Part shown: positions 19,240 to 27,870 of the stretch, one piece after another
Layout of the letters: each line of letters starts with the position of its first letter
How positions within the stretch are numbered: position 1 is the first letter of the stretch
Made by a program: the position numbers and the translations under genes
Notes under the pieces: generated by a model
What the model saw: the letters and a program-made list of their open reading frames with translations, nothing else
The model's database searches: none
Told to the model about the DNA's origin: nothing
Assembly: GCF_029525575.1 (NCBI RefSeq)
Contig: NZ_JAPDIA010000003.1
Location: forward strand, 1,108,214-1,172,213
Direction: 5' to 3'
Source of the DNA: Cohnella rhizosphaerae
GTDB lineage: Bacteria > Bacillota > Bacilli > Paenibacillales > Paenibacillaceae
DNA: 64,000 nt

Positions 19240-19981
19240 TTAATCTCCCGCTTTGTCGGACAACTGACGGAACGCCTGGTACAGCTCGTAATCGAGCTGT
19301 AGCATCGCCTCCGAATCGAACGGGTCGCTCGTCTGGAGCGCGTTCAGACTATCGATCTTTTTTTGCAGAAAATCGGTCATGTCGGGATAGGCGGCGTTCA
19401 CTTTGTCCTTCATCGTCTCCCAGGCTTGCGCAATCTGGTCCGCGCATGCCTTGATCTTCTCCGCGTCGCCGTTCTCCGTCTGCTGCTTGAGCTCCTTAAC
19501 GAGCGAACGTATCGTCTCGATCTCGCTTTTAAGCTTGGCAATTTGCGCATCGTCCGTCGCCTTCGTATCTTTGCTTCGGTCCAGTATCGAATCGGTGACC
19601 GCCTGGTTCACCGATGCGTTGTTCTTTTTGGCTTCTTTGGCCGGCGGCGGCGTGGCGGCCGGAGCGGCGGGCGAGCGCGTTGGCGGCGCGGCCGGCGTAG
19701 CGGCGGCTTCGCTCGCGGCGGGAGACGGATCGGGAACGGCCGACGCTTCGACGGTCTGTGCCGCCGCGGACGCCGAAGCCTGCGAGGACCCGGAGGGCGC
19801 CGCCGAAGGAGCGGATTCGGCGGCAGCGGCAGACGGAGAAGCCGCATCGTCCGTTACGGACGGAGCGGCGGTCGATTGGATGTATCGCTCGGCGGAAGGG
19901 GGAAGCGCTGCAGCCTGCTGCGATGACGACGACTGCCGCCAGGGACAAGCGAATAAGCGGCGCAGTTGGAAAAACTGCCAT
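19240..19981 (-). CDS. Iron-linked lipoprotein with Ala/Pro/Ser linker and coiled coil (one apparent frameshift)
   Basis: About 246 residues. The N-terminus is a lipoprotein signal (VIAAGC, about residues 20-25), then some 100 residues rich in Ala, Pro and Ser, then a predicted coiled coil (KLKSEIETIRSLVKELKQQT) and an acidic helical end. The frame breaks in a G5 run at 19898-19902; removing one base joins GCSASP to SAERYIQSTAAP. TAGGAGG lies 6 bases ahead of the ATG at 19981. The gene is divergent from the siderophore ATPase and both share the Fur-box region at 20063. It precedes the binding-protein gene on the same strand. I do not recognise the family; a role in iron uptake at the cell surface is inference. 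Confidence 0.65.
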
Positions 19982-20062
19982 GAGATACCTCCTAAGGTTT
20001 TTGCTGATTGTCTGTGTCGTACGTTATTTTAGGGCAACTGGAATTCATTATCAATCATTTTT

Positions 20063-20077
20063 TGAGAATAATTATCA
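20063..20077. promoter_or_regulatory. Fur box between the divergent lipoprotein and ATPase genes
   Basis: TGAGAATAATTATCA matches TGATAATNATTATCA at all but one of the fixed positions, with a further half-site just to its left (TCATTATCA region). It lies upstream of the -35 of the ATPase promoter and within the lipoprotein leader. Confidence 0.75.
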
Positions 20078-20083
20078 ATATCA

Positions 20084-20112
20084 TTGACAGCGATCCATGG
20101 AATGCTTAAAGT
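20084..20112 (+). promoter_or_regulatory. Promoter of the siderophore ATPase operon
   Basis: TTGACA (20084-20089) and TAAAGT (20107-20112) with a 17-base spacer, 28 bases before the TTG start. Confidence 0.6.
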
Positions 20113-20139
20113 GAATGGTAAATAAAGGGGGCGGCCCGC

Positions 20140-20956
20140 TTGAACGCTTTGGAAACCCGCGACTTGTCGATTAGCTACGGCAGCGCCTTTATTTTCCGGG
20201 ATTTGAATCTGTCGATTGCCAGGGGCGAGGTGACCGCGCTGATCGGTCCGAACGGCTTGCGGCAAGTCGACGCTGCTCCGGACGATGGCGCGTCTGCTCA
20301 AGCCGAGGCAGGGCGGCGTGCTGCTGGAGGGAAGAAGCATCGCCGAGCTGCCGACGAAGGAAGTCGCCAAGCGGATGGCGCTGCTGCCGCAAGGGCCGAC
20401 GGCGCCGGAGGGACTTAGCGTGCTTCAGCTCGTCAAGCAAGGCAGGTATCCATACCAGAGCTGGATGCGGCAGTGGTCCGTCGAAGACGAACGGCAGGTG
20501 ACGAAGGCGCTGGAGACGACCGGACTGTCGGAGCTGGCGGAGCGCCCGGTCGATTCGCTGTCCGGCGGGCAGCGTCAGCGCGCCTGGATCGCGATGGTGC
20601 TCGCGCAGGGTACCGATATCGTGCTGCTGGACGAACCGACGACGTATCTGGATCTGACGCATCAGATCGAAGCGCTGGACCTGCTGTATACGCTCAACCA
20701 AAGCGAGGGCCGGACGATCGTCATGGTGCTTCACGACATTAATCTGGCTTGCCGGTACGCGCATCGTATCGTGGCGATCCGGGACCGCGAGATCTATGCG
20801 GAGGGTGCGCCCGAAGAGATCGTCACCGCCGACATGATCGAAGCGGTGTTCGGCTTGAAGTCGAGCGTCATTCAGGACCCGCTGTACGGAACGCCGCTGT
20901 GCGTGCCGCACGGCAAGGGCAGGCGAGCGGCGCAGGAAAAAGGAGGACGCATATGA
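20140..20956 (+). CDS. Siderophore ABC transporter ATP-binding protein (apparent frameshift inside Walker A)
   Basis: About 271 residues of the FecE/FhuC class. Walker A should read GPNGCGKST; here one extra T in CTTGCGG (20257-20258) breaks the frame inside it. The rest is normal: Q loop LLPQGP, signature [13 protein letters not shown], Walker [13 protein letters not shown] and switch His in VLHDIN. Start TTG at 20140 has AAAGGGGG 8 bases upstream. It overlaps the FhuF-like gene by ATGA. This break is the only one in the window outside a long homopolymer, so it deserves direct checking: if real, the importer would lack a functional ATPase. Confidence 0.85.
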
Positions 20957-21745
20957 CAGCAGCATTCAGCAACGAAGAGCTCGACAAGCTGGCCGGCGAA
21001 TTCCGCTTCGCGACGGCGCCTTCGGCGGACCGGTCCATGTCGATCCGCGCCGCCGATCTGCTCGATCCGGATCTATGTATCGCCTATCTTGACCGCGTCA
21101 ACGCCGTGTTCGAAGCCACGACCCGAACGGCGTGCGCCTCCCTGTTCGCGAAGCGCTACAGCTGCCTGGCGATGGCGTCCAGCCTCTACGCGATGAGCGT
21201 GCTGAATAAATGCTTCGACTACGGCTTGGATAACTGCCACGTCGAGTCCCACTATCAGGGATCGCCGTGGCTGCCGCGGGTTCGCCTGGACGACCGGTCG
21301 CTTACGCAGCCGGGACCGCTGGGCCGGGAAGCATGGCGCGAGAGCGTCCTTCGCCGCGTCTTCGCCGACAATTTGTCGCGCGTATGGGGAAGCTTGTCCA
21401 AGGCCGGACCGGTGTCCAAAGCCGTACTATGGGAAAATACGGCGATCTATGTGCATTGGCTCTATGAGGACCGGTTCGTCGAGGGCGCCGGCGAGGAAGA
21501 GGCGGCCCGCTTGCGGGAGGACTACCGCTATCTGATGAGCGGCGCGCCGGGGGGAGCTGTTCGGAGAACGCGTCAACCCGTTGTCCCGCTTCGATGCGCC
21601 GAAGGTCGCGACGAAGGGATCGGGCACGCCGATCCGTATCCGCAAAACCTGCTGTTTTTATTACCAGGCATCGGACGAGCCCGACGATTATTGTCCGACT
21701 TGCCCCAAGCTCAAACATGAGAAGGTGGCGGAGACAAGCGTGTAA
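20953..21745 (+). CDS. FhuF-like ferric siderophore reductase (one apparent frameshift)
   Basis: About 263 residues. The IucA/FhuF-type N-terminal domain is followed by a C-terminal cysteine cluster [18 protein letters not shown], the [2Fe-2S] signature of FhuF proteins, which release iron from imported ferric siderophores by reduction in the cytoplasm. The cluster is only in frame after one G is removed from a G6 run at 21547-21552. The ATG at 20953 overlaps the ATPase stop, so the two are coupled. A terminator follows at 21791. Confidence 0.8.
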
Positions 21746-21790
21746 GCAGCATTTTTTCCGATTACGCCATTAAAGTGCGATGGTTTTAAG

Positions 21791-21824
21791 CGCCTTTTTC
21801 CATGCCAAGAAGAAGGCGTTTTTT
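21791..21824 (+). terminator. Terminator after the FhuF-like gene
   Basis: CGCCTT and AAGGCG pair around a 16-base loop and are followed by T6. Confidence 0.65.
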
Positions 21825-21863
21825 GTCATGCATCAATACATATATATACATAAATAAATGATA

Positions 21864-21893
21864 TTGACATTTATGAGCCGGGCGATTTATGAT
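21864..21893 (+). promoter_or_regulatory. Promoter of the siderophore biosynthesis operon
   Basis: TTGACA (21864-21869) and TATGAT (21888-21893) with an 18-base spacer, directly upstream of a Fur box. Confidence 0.6.
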
Positions 21894-21911
21894 TATCGCG
21901 ATAAATGATAT

Positions 21912-21926
21912 TGAGTATCATTATCA
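21912..21926. promoter_or_regulatory. Fur box of the siderophore biosynthesis operon
   Basis: TGAGTATCATTATCA fits the 7-1-7 Fur consensus with two mismatches, and overlapping TGATATTGAGTATCA extends it. It lies just downstream of the -10 box, around the expected transcription start, a position suited to repression. Confidence 0.7.
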
Positions 21927-21976
21927 TTTAAGGGCATGGCGTATCATTCGGATTCGACAGAGGAGGAAGCGGCCGC

Positions 21977-22982
21977 TTGAAACGCGATCAGTCGCAGGAT
22001 GCACAGACGCACAACAGGCTTATTTTGAAAAAGGCGGAGGCGCTTGGAATCGCGGGGAGGCTGCTGATCCCCGGCGACGAGGAATTTCTGGAGCTGACTT
22101 GGGCGGGCAAACGCATCGTCGTCAACCGTACGCGCTCGCACAGGATGCCGCTGCTGGCAGGTCTGCTGGCCAAGAACAAGGCCGCCTCCAACCTGCTGTT
22201 CGCAAGAAGCGGACTGCCGGTCCCGGCCTATACGGTCGTATCCGGTCCGGGCGAGGAGGCGCTCCAATTCTGGCGGGCGCACCGCCTCGTGACGGTGAAG
22301 CCGCTGGACGCCAGCCGCAGCGCGGGCGTGACGATCCGCGTGAGGAGCGAGGACGAGCTGGTCGGCGCCGTGAGGCGTGCGCTCGTTCATAGCGACCGCG
22401 TCATGCTGCAGAAGTACGTGCACGGGAGCGACTACCGGGTGCTCATCGTCGGGGGGCGAGTCGTCGGCGCACTGGAATACCGGGCGGCGAGCGTCGAGGG
22501 AGACGGCAAGTCGACGCTGGGACAGCTGATCGAGCGCTTGAACGCGGAGCAGGCGAGCCGCAGCCGCCGCGCCGGAGCGGTCGGCTCCTACTTGCCGGTC
22601 GACGTGCTTGGGGGAGACGCTGCAGGCGGGCCTTGCGCAAGCGGGCAGAGGTCTCGCCGACGTACCCGCGGTCGGCGAGCGGGTGCGCCTGTTCGAGCGG
22701 GACAATATGGCGGCAAGCGAGATCAGCGAGGTGCCGTTCGACAGATCCGGAGATATGCATCCGGACCATGCGCGCGTCGCCGTTGAGGCGGCTGCCGCAC
22801 TTGCGCTCGACGTCGCCGGCGTCGATATTCGCTGCCGGGACATCCGTCAGCCGCTTGACGAGGAGAACGGGGGGATTATTGAGGTCAACGCTTTGCCGGA
22901 CATGATCGATCCGTACTTGTATTTTCAAGGCGACGAGCCCGACGTATTCGAGCAGTATTTGCGCTACTTATTCGAAGAATAG
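21977..22982 (+). CDS. ATP-grasp ligase of cyanophycin-synthetase type, first gene of the siderophore operon (one apparent frameshift)
   Basis: About 334 residues. The order NKAASNLLFARSGLPVP, TVKPLDASRSAGVTI, LQKYVHGSDYRVLIVGG and EGDGKSTLGQLIE is that of the ATP-grasp module of cyanophycin synthetase; the metal-binding end reads VDIRCRD...GIIEVNALPDM. Such enzymes join a carboxylate, via acyl phosphate, to an amine. The frame breaks in a G5 run at 22610-22614 (VDVLGE then TLQAGLAQ). TTG at 21977 has AGAGGAGG 10 bases upstream. Its place as the first Fur-controlled gene suggests it makes an amide in the siderophore or a precursor. It is not part of the standard achromobactin or staphyloferrin B gene sets. 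Confidence 0.75.
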
Positions 22983-22998
22983 AAGGAGTGCACGAATT

Positions 22999-24357
22999 AT
23001 GCTACCTACGCAGGCGGGTCAGCCCGATTTGCAATGGCAGTCCGAACGGGAGTCGAACGCGAGGTCGTACCCGCGCCGCTTCCCGCTCGTCATCCACCAG
23101 GCCAAGGGCATCAAGATTACCGACACGGACGGAAAAACGTATTACGATTGCCTCGCCGGGGCGGGAACGCTGGCGCTCGGCCACAATCCCGATGTCGTGA
23201 CGGCGGCCATCGAGGACGTGCTCCGGCGCCAGATCCCGCTGCACACGCTGGATTTGGCGACGCCGCTGAAGCTCGAATTTATGCAGGAGCTCGCGTCGCT
23301 GCTGCCGGAGGGACTTCGGGACACCGCCAAGATCCAGTTCTGCGGCCCGACCGGCGCGGACGGCGTCGAGGCCGCCGTCAAGCTGGTGAAGACCGCTACC
23401 GGCGGCAGATCGATTCTGGCCTTCTCGGGCGCCTATCATGGCTCGACCCAGGCGACGATGGCGATGGGCGGCAATCTCGGCAAGAAGCAGCATATGCAAA
23501 GTCTGCTGCCGGACGTCCACTTTTTGCCGTTCCCCTATGAATATCGTTGTCCGTTCGGCGTCGGCGAAGGACAAACGGCCGCGATCAGCGCCCAATATAT
23601 CGAGAATTTGCTGGACGACTGCGAGAGCGGCATCGCGGCGCCCTGCGGCTTGATCGTCGAGACGGTACAGGGAGAAGGCGGCGCGGTGCCGGCCGATCTC
23701 GAATGGCTCCGGCAGGTGCGCCGCATGACGGCGGAGCGGGGCATCCCGTTGATCGTGGACGAGGTGCAGACGGGCATCGGGCGCACCGGCGCCATGTTCT
23801 CCTTCGAGCATGCGGGCATCGTGCCGGACGTGATCGTGTGCTCGAAGGCGGTTGGCGGCGGCTTGCCGATGTCGGTCGTCATCTACAAGGCGGAGCTGGA
23901 CCGCTGGCAGCCTGGCGCGCATACCGGCACCTTTCGCGGCAATCAGCTCGGCATGGCGACCGGGCTCGCGACGCTGCGATATATCAGGGAGCACGATGTG
24001 CTCGGCAATGTGAACGCGCGCAGCGCGCAGTTTTTCGAAGGCCTGCGCCGTCTGCAGAAGCGGCATCCGGCGCTCGGCGACGTCAGAGGCCGCGGCCTGA
24101 TGATCGGCGTCGAGATCGTGGACGCCTTCGGACGCCCGGATCGCCTCGGCCGTCCTCCGGCAAGCGGCGAGCTGGCATCGCGCATTCAGGCGGCATGCTT
24201 CCGGCGCGGACTGATCGTCGAGTCGGGCGGCCGTCACTCGGCCGTCCTGCGCTTCCTGCCGCCGCTCACGATCTCCGAACGGGAGACGGCCGAGGTGCTC
24301 GCCATCTTCGGGCAGGCGGTCGACGAGGCTGTCGCCGCTGCGCAGCCTTCCTGCTGA
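22999..24357 (+). CDS. Class III aminotransferase, diaminobutyrate-2-oxoglutarate type
   Basis: 452 residues, intact. The PLP lysine lies in VCSKAVGGGLPM, with IVDEVQTGIGRTG ahead of it and TGTFRGNQLGMATG after it, matching 2,4-diaminobutyrate aminotransferases of siderophore clusters (AcsF, RhbA). These make L-2,4-diaminobutyrate from aspartate semialdehyde with glutamate as donor. AAGGAG precedes the ATG. It lies 16 bases after the ATP-grasp gene and 55 before the first synthetase. In staphyloferrin B clusters SbnA/SbnB supply diaminopropionate at this point, so the amine here is probably diaminobutyrate. Confidence 0.85.
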   Translation: MLPTQAGQPDLQWQSERESNARSYPRRFPLVIHQAKGIKITDTDGKTYYDCLAGAGTLALGHNPDVVTAAIEDVLRRQIPLHTLDLATPLKLEFMQELASLLPEGLRDTAKIQFCGPTGADGVEAAVKLVKTATGGRSILAFSGAYHGSTQATMAMGGNLGKKQHMQSLLPDVHFLPFPYEYRCPFGVGEGQTAAISAQYIENLLDDCESGIAAPCGLIVETVQGEGGAVPADLEWLRQVRRMTAERGIPLIVDEVQTGIGRTGAMFSFEHAGIVPDVIVCSKAVGGGLPMSVVIYKAELDRWQPGAHTGTFRGNQLGMATGLATLRYIREHDVLGNVNARSAQFFEGLRRLQKRHPALGDVRGRGLMIGVEIVDAFGRPDRLGRPPASGELASRIQAACFRRGLIVESGGRHSAVLRFLPPLTISERETAEVLAIFGQAVDEAVAAAQPSC

Positions 24358-24412
24358 AGTTGGCTGCCGTCCGAATGTATTCGTTTCATCCAGAGAAAGA
24401 AGGTGCGGCGCA

Positions 24413-26080
24413 TTGCCCGCGACGGAAGAACAACGGCGGCTTGAAGCCGAGGAGCTGGCCAACCGCCAAACGTGCAAAATCTTGCTCAATTGCTATATCA
24501 GAGAGCGCTGCTGCGAACACCCGGCTCTATTCAACGCGGCGTCCGGCGGGCGTGCGTTTGCCGTCGACTTTCCGGCGAGCGGCGTCCGGCTGACGGGTCG
24601 GCTGTCCATGTACGCCGCGACGGGCGAGCACGAGTACGGGCATTTTGACGGAAGAGAGCCGACATCCGCGGAGCTGGCCGGTTGGATCGTCGCCGAGCTT
24701 AGACGCGAGGATGCGTCCGTCACGGACGAACAGGCGGCCGACTTCATGGACAAGGTCGCCGGCAGCTGCCGCAATATGGCGCTATTCGCGGGGCGCGCGA
24801 AGCCGGCGCGCGACTTCGATTATTTGTCGTCCGAACAGTCGCTGCTTTTCGGCCATCCGTTTCACCCTTTTCCTAAAAATATGTCGGGCTTCACGGCGGC
24901 TGACGTGTCGCGATTCGCGCCCGAGCTGGGCAACGGCTTCCCGCTGTGCTATATGGCCGTCCGCGGCAAGCTGTACCGCGAGGAATGGCTCTCCGGCCGC
25001 AGAACCGTTGAGCCGCAAGGCAGCGTCGTCAAGCGCGCGCGGGAGAAGCTGGGCGACGCTGCGGACGAATACGGGCTGCTGCCGGTCCACCCGTGGCAGT
25101 ATGAACATGTTCTGGGTATCCCCGCAGTCGAGGCTGCGATCGCCCGGGGCGATGTCGTCCCGCTCGGCGGCTGCGGTCCGATGGCCTATCCGACATCTTC
25201 GGTGCGCACCGTTTACGTGCCGGACATGCGCTGCAACATCAAGCTGCCGCTCGACATTCAGATTACGAATCTCAGGCGCAATAATACGCGCGAGCAGATG
25301 CGGCGCACGATGGACGCGGCTGCGTATGTGCGCGACAGCGGCTGCTTCGGCCGCGAGCCGCATACGCGGATCGCTTCCGAGGAGGGCGTATGCGGCTGCG
25401 CGTTCGGCGACGAATCGCTCGAGGCGCTGCTGACGGTCGCCTACCGACCGGTTCTTTTCGATACCAAGACGACCTATGTGCTGTCTAGCCTGGCCGAGGC
25501 GCCCGCCGGAGAGGGACCGTCGCGACTGAGTCAGGTCATGGACCGCCGCCGCGCGGAGCCGTGGTTCCGCCGTTACCTGGACATCTCGCTGCTGCCGCTC
25601 GTTCGGGCCGCCGAGGAGAAAGGCATTCATTTTGAAGCGCATCTGCAGAACGCGCTGCTCACCGTGCGGGACGGCATGCCCGAGACGTTTATCGTCCGGG
25701 ATCTCGAAGGCGTCAGCGTGGACCGGGACCTGGCCGCACGCGGCGCGAATCCGACGGGACCGCTGTTCTATGACAAAGCGCAGGCGAGGGCGCGCACCGA
25801 CTATTATTTGATCGTCAACCATCTGGGCTCCTTCATACACGCGATCGCGAGGGAGACGGGGCTGGAAGAGATGGGCCTGTGGTCCGTCGTAAGGGAATCG
25901 CTGGCGCGGGAGTATGCGAGGACGGGCAATGCTTATGCGCGGCATCTGCTGACGGCCGACGTGCTGTACGCCAAAAAAAATATGGCGAGCTGTCTCGCCG
26001 CCCACGGAGAGTCGCCTTCGTACGTGCCGTTGAAAAATCTGCTGAAGAGCAAAGGGAGCGAATGCCATGAGCGGGATTAG
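24413..26080 (+). CDS. IucA/IucC (NIS) siderophore synthetase 1, SbnE/AcsD-like
   Basis: 555 residues, intact. NIS signatures are GHPFHPFPKNMSGF (about residues 146-159), LLPVHPWQYEHVL, PTSSVRTVYVPDM, the ATP/acid site FEAHLQNALLTV and VRDLEGVS. NIS enzymes adenylate a carboxylate, usually citrate, and condense it with an amine or alcohol. The sequence is most like the citrate-activating members SbnE/AcsD as I know them. The TTG start at 24413 follows AAGGTG. The next gene starts 14 bases before its end, so the two are coupled. Confidence 0.88.
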   Translation: MPATEEQRRLEAEELANRQTCKILLNCYIRERCCEHPALFNAASGGRAFAVDFPASGVRLTGRLSMYAATGEHEYGHFDGREPTSAELAGWIVAELRREDASVTDEQAADFMDKVAGSCRNMALFAGRAKPARDFDYLSSEQSLLFGHPFHPFPKNMSGFTAADVSRFAPELGNGFPLCYMAVRGKLYREEWLSGRRTVEPQGSVVKRAREKLGDAADEYGLLPVHPWQYEHVLGIPAVEAAIARGDVVPLGGCGPMAYPTSSVRTVYVPDMRCNIKLPLDIQITNLRRNNTREQMRRTMDAAAYVRDSGCFGREPHTRIASEEGVCGCAFGDESLEALLTVAYRPVLFDTKTTYVLSSLAEAPAGEGPSRLSQVMDRRRAEPWFRRYLDISLLPLVRAAEEKGIHFEAHLQNALLTVRDGMPETFIVRDLEGVSVDRDLAARGANPTGPLFYDKAQARARTDYYLIVNHLGSFIHAIARETGLEEMGLWSVVRESLAREYARTGNAYARHLLTADVLYAKKNMASCLAAHGESPSYVPLKNLLKSKGSECHERD

Positions 26081-27870
26081 CGGCAGGTCCGAAAAGAGGG
26101 AGGCCGTCGCGGACGGGGGAGGCGGAACGAATCCTGAACGAGGTCGCGGAACGCATCGTGCGCCAGACGATGGAGGCGCTGCTGTTCGAGGGCATCGTGG
26201 AGGCCGAACGCAAGGAAGGGCGCTGGCTGTTCGCCGGACGGACCGCCCAGGGGCGGGAGGTCGGCTATTCGTGCGAAGCCGCGGAAAAACGCTCGTTCGG
26301 CCGCATCAAGATCGCGCCCGGCTCGATTCGCCGGGAAGGCGAGGCTACGCCCGGTTTGCATGTCCTGCTGGAGGAGGTCATTCTCAACCGGGAGGCCGGG
26401 GAGAAGGCGGCTTCGTTTATCGCGGAGCTGCTGGAGACGCTGGCGAAGGACGCGCAAGCGAGGCAGTCCGAGCCGGAGGAGATTCCGCCTGCGGACCGGC
26501 ATTACGAAGCGCTGGAAAGCCATATGCGGGACGGGCACCGCTATCATCCGAGCTACAAGTCTCGCCTCGGATTCTCGCTGGCGGACAACGGCGCCTACGG
26601 CCCCGAGTTCGACCGCGACGTCCCGCTGCATTGGGCGGCGGTCGACAGAAGGCTCGTCGATGTGTCGTGCGCCGAAGGCCGCGCGCCGGAGGAGCTGGCC
26701 GGACGTCACCTGAGCGAAAGGGATCGCAGCCGGTTCGAGCGGGTGCTGCGGGATGCCGGACACCCGGACAAGAACTACGTATTCGTGCCCGTGCATCCGT
26801 GGCAGATGGAGCATGTGCTGCCGAGCGTCTTCGCGCCGCAGCTCGCAAGCAAAGACATCGTGCCGCTCGGCGCTTCGGAGCGGCCGTACCGGGCGCAGCA
26901 GTCGATCCGGACGCTGGCGAGCAGGCACGACGCGTCCGCCTCCTATATCAAGCTGGCGCTCAGCATCGTCAATACGTCCACGAGCCGCATTCTGGCGCAG
27001 CATACGACGAACAACGCGCCGCGCATCAGCGAGTGGCTGGACCGCATCGTTCAAGGCGACGAGCTGCTGCGGCGGGAGCGGTTCGAGATTTTGCGGGAAT
27101 GGCTGGGGCTGTCCTTCCGCTACGGCGAGCTGCCGCCTGTGCAGCATCGGCTGGCCTACGGTACGCTGGGCGCGATCTGCAGGGAAAATGTGTCGGCGCA
27201 TCTGACGGACCGCGAGGAAGCCTGGCCGCTGAACGCGCTGTCGCTCGTCCAGCGGAACGGACGGCCTTTCATCGCGGAGGCGATCGGCCGCTATGGCGTC
27301 GAGGCATGGAGCGAGGCGCTCATCCGCGTGCTGACGGTGCCGATCGTCCACCTGCTGTGCGCGCACGGGATCGCGCTGGAGTCGCATGCGCAGAACATCA
27401 TTCTGGTCCTGGAGGACGGCTGGCCGACGCGGATCATCGTCAAGGACCTGCACGACGGCGTCCGCTATGTCGAGGACAAGCTGCTCAGACCGGAGTGGGC
27501 GCCCGCGCTTGCGCCCGAGCCGGAGACGCACCGCAAGTTCAATCGCTATTCGTTTTTGCGGACGGAATCGGTCTCCGAGGTGCGCGACTATACGTACGAC
27601 GCCTTCTTCTTCATCTGCATGACGGATCTTTGCCTGGCGCTCGAGCCGTTCGGACTGTCCGAGGCTTCCTTCTGGCGCCGGACGGCCGAAGCGATCGAAT
27701 CGTACCAGCAGGCGTATCCGCAGTACCGGGAACGCTTCGAACTGTTCGATCTGTTCGCGGCGGACGCTTTGGTCGAAGAGATGACGAAGCGGCGCCTGCA
27801 CGGCGACGGAGCGCTGTACTTCCGCAGTCCGCCCAACCCGCTGCGCGCGGCCAGGGACGGTCTGTCGTGA
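26067..27870 (+). CDS. IucA/IucC (NIS) siderophore synthetase 2, SbnF/AcsC-like (one apparent frameshift)
   Basis: About 600 residues. Seen are HPSYKSRLGF, FVPVHPWQMEHVL, QQSIRTLASR, LALSIVNTSTSR, ESHAQNIILVLEDG and VKDLHDGVRY, all in NIS order. The ATG at 26067 (GGGAG upstream) leads into the body only after one G is removed from a G5 run at 26115-26119, giving VADGEAERILNEVAERIVRQ. Without it the frame runs on as a 968-codon false reading. The last bases overlap the GTG of the aldolase gene (GTGA). It probably adds the second amine or citrate unit. Confidence 0.85.

Noticed and set aside
21977..22982. Plain cyanophycin synthetase gene
   Set aside because: At about 334 residues it holds only the ATP-grasp part; the N-terminal and Mur-ligase-like domains of CphA are missing, and the context is siderophore synthesis.
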